Positions 1 to 5,475 of a stretch of DNA of 5,475 bases are shown one piece after another. The translations under genes and the position numbers were made by a program. Positions within the stretch are counted from its first letter, which is position 1. Every line of letters starts with the position of its first letter. Source of the stretch: Pseudomonadota bacterium (lineage in GTDB: Bacteria; Myxococcota_A; Polyangia; Polyangiales; Polyangiaceae); the NCBI GenBank assembly GCA_023418705.1, contig JAEZYZ010000017.1, positions 1 to 5,475 on the forward strand, in the 5' to 3' direction. A model generated the notes under the pieces. The model was not told where the DNA came from. It made no database searches and was given only the letters and a program-made list of their open reading frames with translations.

Positions 1-127
1 CGCGGCGGAGCCAGGCGCGGACCTGCTCGGTGCTGTCGCTGACGGCGTCTTTTTTCCCCGTGATGAGATAGACCCGCCGCACGGTGGCGTGGCGCTTCTC
101 GAGCGCCTCGATGCCGGCGCCGCCCCA
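1..127 (-). CDS. Fragment of a minus-strand gene, alpha/beta-hydrolase-like; start unresolved, runs off window edge
   Basis: One minus-strand frame from 127 to the edge has G or C at the third position in 39 of 42 codons, much stronger than the other minus-strand frames, so it reads as real coding sequence. It contains RRVYLITGKKDAV followed by a helix-like S-T-E-Q-V-R-A-W-L-R-R. A hydrophobic strand ending in G-x-x-D is typical of the strand that carries the acid residue in alpha/beta-hydrolases, which makes that the best guess at family. The evidence is one short motif, and the rest of the gene lies outside. The frame is closed by TGA at 128-130. The first standard start after it is GTG at 80-82, which would discard 15 well-biased codons. 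An ATG at 126-128 is out of frame by one base. The fragment may be a gene starting at GTG, a 5'-truncated relic, or a gene hit by an indel. It lies just beyond the possible terminator, so it would need its own promoter, and none is evident. Confidence 0.5.
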
Positions 128-129
128 TC

Positions 130-163
130 AAAAGTCCGCGGGGGCCCCGCGGGCGGGGGCCCC
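130..163 (-). terminator. Possible intrinsic terminator after the cysteine-rich gene
   Basis: On the minus strand, GGGGCCCC (163-156) can pair with GGGGCCCC (148-141) across a 7-base loop, giving an eight-pair all-G/C stem. Seven bases later comes TTTT (133-130). The stem begins about 50 bp after the stop codon of the cysteine-rich gene, a sensible place for the end of the transcript. Weak points are the short T tract, the seven-base gap before it, and the fact that each arm is itself self-complementary, so other folds compete. In the plus direction no T run follows, so any terminator activity should be minus-strand only. Confidence 0.4.
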
Positions 164-214
164 TCTGCCGGTCTCTCCCCTTGCACGGCAAGCTCGGCGC
201 GACCGGTGGGAGGT

Positions 215-493
215 TCAGTGCCAGGCTTGGGCGACCCGCACCGGCTGGTTCGTGCGGTCGTGCTCCGCCACCAAAGCTTCGGCCTTCATCAGGCACCCGA
301 CGCAGCACGGGAAGCGCGAGCCATGATCGCACGTGACGTAGGACGCCGAGACGGGACTCTCGGAGAACTCCCTCGGATCCAGGTGGCGCCCGCACGCGAC
401 GCAGTGGATGTGCGAAGACGACGGCGCCGGGGCGGCGGGTCTCGGGTTGAGCGCCTTGCGCTCCCGCTTGGTGAGCTTCTTTTGCCGTTTCAT
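215..493 (-). CDS. Small protein with basic N-terminus and six-cysteine zinc-ribbon-like core (92 aa)
   Basis: I do not recognise a named family. The protein begins with a strongly basic segment (MKRQKKLTKRERKAL, residues 1-15), then a Pro/Ala/Ser linker (16-27), then a compact Cys/His core. The core has H28, H30, C31-x2-C34, H37, C55, H57, C63, C64-x2-C67. Two CxxC knuckles about 30 residues apart are the usual arrangement of a zinc ribbon, with C55/H57 or C63 as extra possible ligands. A polar tail ends in Trp-His. About 81 of 92 codons end in G or C, so it is genuinely coding. The ATG at 491-493 is chosen because the basic segment starts there. It lies 47 bp after the TPR gene on the same strand, and a possible terminator follows it. 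The basic arm may contact nucleic acid or the ribosome, but that is only an inference. No signal peptide or membrane segment is visible, so it is probably cytosolic. Confidence 0.85.
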   Translation of the reverse strand: MKRQKKLTKRERKALNPRPAAPAPSSSHIHCVACGRHLDPREFSESPVSASYVTCDHGSRFPCCVGCLMKAEALVAEHDRTNQPVRVAQAWH

Positions 494-540
494 CGTTGGG
501 CCCGGACGATAGCAGCCGCCAGCAGCGCGCGACAGGGCCC
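494..540 (-). other. 47-bp gap between the TPR gene and the cysteine-rich gene, no terminator seen
   Basis: The gap is short and lacks a T-rich tract after any stem, so transcription from the TPR gene probably continues into the downstream gene. Two self-complementary GGGCCC hexamers lie at 498-503 and 535-540, too short to call a regulatory site in DNA this rich in G+C. No purine-rich ribosome binding site stands out ahead of the ATG at 491-493; the nearest G-rich run is the GGGCCC itself, 3-4 bases upstream of the ATG plus its spacer. Translational coupling or a weak leader is possible. Confidence 0.45.
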
Positions 541-3500
541 TCAGCCCTGCTCGAGCTCGGCCTGCAGGGCCTGGGCGTACTCGTGCGCGGCGTTCTCGAC
601 CAGCGCCTTGGCCACCAAGATCTTGGCCTTGCGCGGATCCCCCTGCCGCTTGGCGACCAGGGCGAGCTGGTAGTGCGCTTCGGCCTTGTCGTCCGAGGTG
701 GCTCCCTCTTCGGTCTCCGGGTCCCAGGGCTTCATCATGGTGACCGAGCGGAAGGCGCGCTGGGCGACGTCAGCCTCGTCGATCTCGAGCGCCAGGCGCG
801 CCAGCTCCATCGCGAGCGTCCCGTTGCGCACGTCCATCTCGTACGCCTTGCTGAGCGACTCGAGCGCATCGGACAGGAAACCCTGCTCGAGCTGGATGCG
901 GCTCATCTCTCGGTACACGGGAGCGAGCGCCTTCAAGCGCCGGCCGCGGTGCCCGGCGATCACCTCCCCGAGCCCCGCCAGCGCCTCTTCACCCCGACCG
1001 ACCATCGCGTGCGCGCGCGCCAGCAGCACCACGCCTTCGACGTTCTCCGGGCTCAACGCGCGCGCTTCTTCGAGCACGCGCACCGCTTCGGCGACGTCGC
1101 CCTCCGGGGTCAAGAGCCACTCGCCCGCGGCGAGCAGAAACTCCAACCGTTCACTGACGTCGGGCGTCCGCGCGGCGTCTTCGAGCAACATGCGCGCCAC
1201 GTCTCGGCTCGCGCCCACCGCGATCAGCACGTCCCTGAGCCGCGCCCGGAGCTCGGGGTGCTCCGGCGCGACGTTCAGCGCGCGCTCGATGCCGCCCTGT
1301 GCGTCGCCGATACGACCGGCGCGCTCGCAGGCGTCGGCCAGCCGCAAGGCGGCGTCCACCAGGGCCTCCCCTTCTTCGAGCGCGATGAGCTTGCGGTAGG
1401 ACAGGCTCGCGGCGTCCCAGTTGCCGGTGCGTGCGTCGAGATCCGCGATTTTGCGCAAGAGATCGCGGTCCTTTGGAGCTTCCTTGACGAAGCCGCTCAG
1501 CCGCTCACGCGCCTCGGGGACCTGGCCGGTGCGTTCCAGCACGTCGGCGAGGCGCAGCGACAAGGTGCGGCGCTGATCTCCCTCGGCCCGTGACAGGGCG
1601 CGCTCGATGGCGGCGATCACCAGATCCGCGATGCTGGGATCGAGGCCGTAGGCCCGCTCGAGGTCGTCGAGCGCCTCGCCGTCGCGCCCGAGCTCCGGCA
1701 GCAGCGCCGCCCGCTCGACCAGCAGGCGCGGCTCCGGCCCGCTCTCCGCGATGATCGTATCGATCACCTCCAGGGCCTGCTCGAAGCGTCCCGCGTTGCG
1801 GTACGCCTGCACCAGCCGCTGCAGCAGATCGCCGTCGTCGATCGCGACCTCGACGCCGCGCTTGAGGACCCGCGCGACCGCGTCCCAGTCGCCCCGCTCC
1901 GTGTAGCGGCGGACCAGATCCTCCCGCAGCGCATCGTCCATCGGCAGCGCGGCGAAGCCGAGCTCCAGCGCCCGCTCGGTGCCCTCGGCGTCGGACTGCT
2001 CGGCGCGCAGCGCCAGCAGGCGCTCGAGCAGCGGCCGGAGCTCACCCGCCTCCACCTTGCCGCCGCGCAGCATGGCCTCGATGCAGTCGGCGACCAGAAA
2101 GCCGTCCCCTTTCGCCTCGCCGAGCCGCACCACCGCGCGCAAGGCCGTCACGTCGTCGCGGCTCCACTCGAGCACCGCGTTGTAGACGTCCAGCGCTTCG
2201 TCGATGCGTCCCTGCTGCTCCAAGAGCTCGCCGAGGCGCATCGACACGGAGACGATGGACGCGACGTCCTGGCGGTCCTTGGCGGCGTCGAGCTGCAGCC
2301 CGAGCAGCTCCGTCAGCTCCGCGTGGCGCCCCGTCTTCTCGTAGATGCTCGACAGCAGGATGGCGGCGGCGACCTGCGTCGGATCCTCGATCAACACCTC
2401 TTGCAAGATCTCGGCGGCCGCGTCGACGTCGCCCGCTCGATCCAAGAGCACGTTGGCCTGCTCGAGCCGCAGCCGCGAGCGATCCGCCGGCGAGTCCACC
2501 AGCGGCACGGCGCGATCGATGATGCGCACGAGATCTTCGCTCCGGCCGAGCTTGCGATAGATCGACAGCAACGGCTCCCAGACCTCGCGATCGGCGGGCT
2601 CCGCCTCGAGCAGCCGCTCGTACACCCGCGCGGCCGCTTCCGGCTGATCGAGCGGATCCATCCGCGTCTTGGCGACGCCGAGCAGGGTCGTTCGCGCCTC
2701 CCCCGGGCCTTCGAACGCTGCGGCGCGTTCCCGGAGCTCGACCGCCGCCGCGAGATCCTCGTCCGCGGCCCGCCGATCGGCGAGCTGGTGGTGGAGCCAC
2801 GCGGCGTCCTCGGGCGGGTGCCCGTCCCCGGCGACGGCGAGCTCGAGCAGGCGCGCGGCGAGCTCGGGCCGCGCGAGGCGCTCGGAGAGGCCGATCCCCT
2901 CGCGCACCGACGCCGCGCTGGGGCCGCAGAGCTCGGCGACCTGCAGCAGCGCGTCGGCCAACAGCTCGTCGCTGCCGCTCTGGCGCGCGACCCGCTCGAA
3001 GAGCCGAGCGAGCCGTTCGTTGCCTGGCGCGCTCGACAGCGCCGCGACCAGCATCGCCTGGGCACGATCGTAGCGCGGCTCGAGCTCCAGCGCGCGCTCC
3101 AGCAGATCCGCGCCCTGGTCGCGCTTGTCCGGCGTGAGCAGCCGCACCTCCGCGAGGCGGTAGAAGGGATCCATGTCGCCGCCGTCCGCGCCGGATTGCA
3201 GGCGCGCTTGCACCCGCTGCTCGATCAGGTTGCCTTCGGCCTCGGTGTCGCCGAGCCAGTCGTAGACGCGACCGAGGGCCGCCCAGGCTTCGTCGTCGCC
3301 GCTGCCGGCTTGCTCGAGCTCGCTCTGCAGGCGCCGCGCTCGATCGGCGAGCGCCGTCTCGCCTGCCGGATCGCGCCCCTGCGCGGCGTAGAGCGCGACC
3401 AGATCGGCCAGCGCCCGAGCCGCCGGCTCGGGCAACATGGCGATCGACAAGCGCGTCTCGAGCGCGCGCGCGAGCAGCTCCGTGCGCCCGCGCGCTCGCA

Positions 3501-5475
3501 GCGCCGCCTCCAGCGCCTCGGCCTCCGCCAGGCTCTCGAGCGCGGCCTCGAAGGCCGACTCCACGTACTCGGTCGCGCGGATGGGATCGTCGCGGCGCAC
3601 CGCGATCTCGCTCAGATCCAGCATCGCCTCGGCGCGACTCGGCCCCTCCCCGTCGTCGCCGCGGCCGAGCACGAGCAGCAGCGCGCGGTACATCCGCTCC
3701 GCCCGGTCGAGCTGCCCCTCCTCGAACGCCAGCCGCGCCAGCGCCTGCAGGATCCCGGGGTGGGCCGGATCGATCTTGGTGGCGACGTCGAGCTCGGCGA
3801 GCGCCTCGGCACGATTGCCGGCCGCGAGCGCCACCCGCGCCAGCGCGAAGTGGATGAGCGCGCGTTCCTTGGGGCGCCGCGAACCATAGCGGGAGACTTG
3901 ATCGCGCAGGATGGAGGTGGCCTGGTCGTAGCGTTCGGCCCGCTTCAAGGCGTCGGCCAAACGCAGGCGCAGCTTCGCGTCTTCCGGATCGATCTCGACC
4001 GCTTGCTCGAGCAGCGGCACCGCCAGCGCGGGCTGGGCCCGCTTGTGCACGTGCAGCTCTGCGGCTTCCCGCAGCAGCGACAGCCGCGAGCGGTTGTCCG
4101 CCGCGCGCGCCGCCTCGCCCGCCAAGAGCTCGGCGAGCGGCCCCCACTCCCCCGCCTCCCGGTACAGCTCCGCCAGGCGCTTGCGCAGCGCGCCGGCTTC
4201 GATCGCCTTGGCCGACGCCTGCTCGAGCCGAGCTCGGGCGAGCTTGCGCTGCCCCGAGGCCACGTAGGCGTTGGCCAGGCGGAGCGCGCGCCCGGCGAGG
4301 GCTTCCCGGGCCGATTGCGCGCACAGCCACTCCAACACCTCGGCCACGCGCTGGTGCTCGCCGCGCGCCTCGTGGATGCGGGCCAGCGCCTCGAGCGAGC
4401 TCTCACCGCCCAGCCCGGCGCCCAGGCGATAGTCACCCATGGCGCGGTCGAGATCGCCGAGCTGCTGCTCACACAGGTCGGCCGCGCGAGCGTACAGCGC
4501 CGCCGCCGCGGCAGCGTCGCCGGCCTCCGCCCGGCAGCGGGCCTGCTCCTCCCAGAGCGTGGCGATCTCGTCGAACAATCCTCGCTCTTCGAGCAGCAGC
4601 GACAGGCGCGTGATCGACGCCGCCGCGATCTCGTCGCGAGGATCCTCGGCGAAAATCCCGCGCAGAAGCTCGATGGCGCGCTCGCCGTCACCGAGCCGAT
4701 CCGAGCACAGGCACGCCGCCTCCCGCCGGAAGGCGCGGCGGCGCTTCTGCTCGAAGGGCAGCTCGGCGCCCCGCAGCAGGAGCTCCACCACCTGCTCGTG
4801 CCGGCCGCTCTCGAGCAGCCGCTGACTGAGCTCCTGGATCGACCAGAGCGCCGCGCGCGCCGCCGCCTCCGCTGCCTCGCCGGCCGAGCGCTGCCATTTC
4901 TCGATCGACAGCTCGAGCAGCCGCTCGCACACGCGCCGCCCGAGCTCCTTGTCCGCGGGCGCCGCGCCGGCCACCTCGATGGCCCGCTCCCAGAGCTCCG
5001 CCTCGACGAAGGCGGAGACCGCGGCCACGCTGTCGCTGGTGCGGTCGCGGTGGACCACCGCGAGCTCGGCGTAGAGGCTGCGCCGCCGCTCCGGGTCGGT
5101 CTCGGCGGCGGCTTCTTCGACGTAGAGCTCGGCCAGCTCGGGCCAGCGCTGCTCGGCGGCGAGCAGCGTCGAGAGCGCCTCGAACCCCGCCACGTCGCGG
5201 CCGAACCGCTCGCGGATCACCCGCCAGGCGTCGATCGCGAGCGCCCGATCGCTGCGCCGCTCGGCGTGCACGCTGGCGATCCGCTCCCAGTCGGCGCGCG
5301 CGGCCGGCGCGTCCAGGAGCTCGGCGCGGGTCTCGAGCGCCGCCACGAGCTCATCGTTGCGACCGGCGCGGTCGAGGGCGACCACGAGCCCGTCGAGCGC
5401 GACCCGATCGGCCGCGTCCAGCTGCAGGCGGGCGCGCCACGCGCTCACGGCGCGGTCGGGATCAGCGAGCTCCTC
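541..5475 (-). CDS. Giant tetratricopeptide-repeat (TPR) protein, C-terminal 1644 residues; 5' end outside window
   Basis: This is a helical-repeat protein of TPR type, a family that normally acts as a protein-binding scaffold; no catalytic motif is visible. For numbering only, residue 1 is the GTG codon at 5446-5448. Clear TPR units keep the family spacing Gly15-Ala20-Ala27-Pro32: G544/A549/A556/P561, then G578/A583 exactly 34 residues later, Y1216/G1220/A1225, G1484/A1489, and Y1593/G1603/A1608/A1615 near the C-terminus. Nearly the whole chain is Ala/Leu/Glu/Arg-rich amphipathic helix, and no membrane segment is visible. The GTG is not a credible start: nine further codons (EELADPDRA) are open to the edge and belong to a repeat unit already under way. 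The gene ends in TGA at 541-543, and a small cysteine-rich gene starts 47 bp downstream on the same strand. Large multi-TPR proteins are common in Myxococcota, including the gliding protein AgmK/GltI of Myxococcus, but I cannot assign this one to that family. Coding status is very secure; function is open. Confidence 0.96.
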   Translation of the reverse strand, partial: EELADPDRAVSAWRARLQLDAADRVALDGLVVALDRAGRNDELVAALETRAELLDAPAARADWERIASVHAERRSDRALAIDAWRVIRERFGRDVAGFEALSTLLAAEQRWPELAELYVEEAAAETDPERRRSLYAELAVVHRDRTSDSVAAVSAFVEAELWERAIEVAGAAPADKELGRRVCERLLELSIEKWQRSAGEAAEAAARAALWSIQELSQRLLESGRHEQVVELLLRGAELPFEQKRRRAFRREAACLCSDRLGDGERAIELLRGIFAEDPRDEIAAASITRLSLLLEERGLFDEIATLWEEQARCRAEAGDAAAAAALYARAADLCEQQLGDLDRAMGDYRLGAGLGGESSLEALARIHEARGEHQRVAEVLEWLCAQSAREALAGRALRLANAYVASGQRKLARARLEQASAKAIEAGALRKRLAELYREAGEWGPLAELLAGEAARAADNRSRLSLLREAAELHVHKRAQPALAVPLLEQAVEIDPEDAKLRLRLADALKRAERYDQATSILRDQVSRYGSRRPKERALIHFALARVALAAGNRAEALAELDVATKIDPAHPGILQALARLAFEEGQLDRAERMYRALLLVLGRGDDGEGPSRAEAMLDLSEIAVRRDDPIRATEYVESAFEAALESLAEAEALEAALRARGRTELLARALETRLSIAMLPEPAARALADLVALYAAQGRDPAGETALADRARRLQSELEQAGSGDDEAWAALGRVYDWLGDTEAEGNLIEQRVQARLQSGADGGDMDPFYRLAEVRLLTPDKRDQGADLLERALELEPRYDRAQAMLVAALSSAPGNERLARLFERVARQSGSDELLADALLQVAELCGPSAASVREGIGLSERLARPELAARLLELAVAGDGHPPEDAAWLHHQLADRRAADEDLAAAVELRERAAAFEGPGEARTTLLGVAKTRMDPLDQPEAAARVYERLLEAEPADREVWEPLLSIYRKLGRSEDLVRIIDRAVPLVDSPADRSRLRLEQANVLLDRAGDVDAAAEILQEVLIEDPTQVAAAILLSSIYEKTGRHAELTELLGLQLDAAKDRQDVASIVSVSMRLGELLEQQGRIDEALDVYNAVLEWSRDDVTALRAVVRLGEAKGDGFLVADCIEAMLRGGKVEAGELRPLLERLLALRAEQSDAEGTERALELGFAALPMDDALREDLVRRYTERGDWDAVARVLKRGVEVAIDDGDLLQRLVQAYRNAGRFEQALEVIDTIIAESGPEPRLLVERAALLPELGRDGEALDDLERAYGLDPSIADLVIAAIERALSRAEGDQRRTLSLRLADVLERTGQVPEARERLSGFVKEAPKDRDLLRKIADLDARTGNWDAASLSYRKLIALEEGEALVDAALRLADACERAGRIGDAQGGIERALNVAPEHPELRARLRDVLIAVGASRDVARMLLEDAARTPDVSERLEFLLAAGEWLLTPEGDVAEAVRVLEEARALSPENVEGVVLLARAHAMVGRGEEALAGLGEVIAGHRGRRLKALAPVYREMSRIQLEQGFLSDALESLSKAYEMDVRNGTLAMELARLALEIDEADVAQRAFRSVTMMKPWDPETEEGATSDDKAEAHYQLALVAKRQGDPRKAKILVAKALVENAAHEYAQALQAELEQG
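544..942 (-). repeat. C-terminal TPR tail with an acidic loop insertion
   Basis: Residues about 1503-1635 (numbered from the GTG codon at 5446-5448) close the giant TPR protein. A unit with G1523 and A1529 is followed by a helix pair around 1545-1570. An acidic, Pro/Trp-containing loop at about 1574-1588 (P-W-D-P-E-T-E-E...S-D-D-K) comes next. A final well-formed TPR has Y1593, G1603, A1608 and A1615, and a short capping helix ends at the stop. The loop lengthens the usual turn between helices by some 15 residues, so the last TPR may be flexibly tethered. No targeting or anchoring motif follows it. Confidence 0.6.
2149..2625 (-). repeat. Bipartite TPR superrepeats of about 73 residues, central block
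   Basis: The long period returns in the middle of the protein. The V/I-Y/L-x-x-V/L-L helix starts at V942, I1014 and V1088 (numbered from the GTG codon at 5446-5448), spacings of 72 and 74 residues. Each unit continues with an E-x-P or E-D-P type turn or its counterpart, an S-I-Y-x-x-x-G-R segment (seen at about 962-969 and 1034-1041), and a second half ending in G-x-x-D-A/E-A. The match between this period and that at the N-terminal block suggests the whole protein was built from one duplicated two-TPR module. That is an inference from residue spacing. Confidence 0.55.
3658..4023 (-). repeat. Best-matching canonical TPR run inside the giant protein
   Basis: Residues about 476-597 (numbered from the GTG codon at 5446-5448) are the cleanest TPR match. 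They include the unit ending EIDPED, then a unit with G544, A549, A556 and P561 (KIDPAHP), then a unit with G578, A583 and Y587 exactly one 34-residue period later. The Asp-Pro turn closing successive units (I-D-P) is typical of TPRs. This segment is the strongest support for the family call; the flanking regions are more degenerate. Confidence 0.8.
4984..5475 (-). repeat. Bipartite TPR superrepeats of about 72 residues, N-terminal block
   Basis: Within the giant TPR protein, a two-helix-pair unit recurs with a long period. The anchor aromatic in the A-x-x-A-W/F motif falls at W4, W75 and F147 (numbered from the GTG codon at 5446-5448), spacings of 71 and 72 residues. Each unit carries a first half ending in a L-x-x-x-x-R/E-x-x-E-L-like helix turn and a second half beginning with a charged R-x-x-x-x-E stretch and ending in D-x-A-I or D-S-V. 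Two 34-residue TPRs plus a few loop residues would give this period. The alignment was done by eye; the repeats are divergent at the DNA level, so recent duplication is not implied. Confidence 0.6.

Noticed and set aside
50..58. Run of six T's on the plus strand (AAAAAA on the coding strand), considered as a terminator or slippage site
   Set aside because: No stable stem precedes it on the plus strand. On the minus strand it is read as two lysine codons, with the same biased frame on both sides, so there is no sign of frameshifting.
498..540. Two GGGCCC hexamers bounding the intergenic gap, considered as an operator
   Set aside because: Six-base G/C palindromes are expected by chance at this base composition, and no longer flanking symmetry supports a binding site.
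89..673. Plus-strand open frame of 194 codons across the cysteine-rich gene and the gap
   Set aside because: It is antisense to the cysteine-rich gene and to the end of the TPR gene, and it crosses the hairpin. The product is Arg/Gly/Ala-rich with no domain signal.
496..1593. Long plus-strand open frame of 365 codons opposite the end of the TPR gene
   Set aside because: It lies antisense to a gene with clear TPR residues. In DNA this rich in G+C, stop codons are rare in the antisense frames. The product is Arg/Gly/Leu-rich with no recognisable domain and no ribosome binding site at its start.
2042..4330. Minus-strand open frame of 762 codons overlapping the TPR gene in another frame
   Set aside because: Its translation is almost entirely Arg, Ala, Gly and Pro, the expected result of reading a high-GC gene out of frame. 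The TPR frame over the same bases has structured repeats and third-position bias.
541..5475. Many copies of CTCGAG and GAGCTC, which could suggest a dispersed DNA motif
   Set aside because: They fall in the coding frame as Leu-Glu and Glu-Leu codon pairs, the most frequent dipeptides in this TPR protein, and need no DNA-level explanation.
1..5475. tRNA, rRNA, CRISPR repeats, insertion-sequence ends, riboswitches
   Set aside because: I found no cloverleaf-like segment, evenly spaced short repeats, terminal inverted repeats with a transposase, or leader structure; nearly all of the window is accounted for by coding sequence.

Overview
The window is GC-rich bacterial DNA (roughly 70% G+C by eye) with strong G/C preference at third codon positions. 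Everything that looks coding lies on the minus strand. The giant TPR-repeat gene and the base composition suggest a myxobacterium-like organism (Myxococcota, perhaps the Polyangia side). That placement is an inference from gene style, because no taxonomic marker is present.

Reading along the minus strand from high to low coordinates: (1) Positions 5475-541 hold the 3' part of a very large tetratricopeptide-repeat (TPR) gene. It is open to the window edge, so its true start and N-terminus lie outside. (2) A 47-bp gap (494-540) with no convincing terminator follows. (3) Positions 493-215 encode a 92-residue protein with a basic N-terminus and a six-cysteine, zinc-ribbon-like core. It probably shares a transcript with the TPR gene. 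(4) Positions 214-128 hold a short non-coding stretch with an all-G/C hairpin followed by four T's, which looks like a weak intrinsic terminator for that transcript. (5) Positions 127-1 are strongly codon-biased in one minus-strand frame and resemble part of an alpha/beta-hydrolase-type domain. The frame has an in-frame TGA just upstream and no ordinary start codon at the expected place, so this is either the start of a gene using an internal GTG or a damaged or truncated gene.

The TPR protein most likely acts as a scaffold or adaptor, and its partner cannot be read from the window. The clearest unexplained points are the bipartite superrepeat of about 72 residues in the giant protein, the conserved-looking cysteine protein linked to it, and the disrupted 5' end of the hydrolase-like fragment. 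I saw no RNA genes, CRISPR array, insertion sequence, phage gene or obvious defence system.
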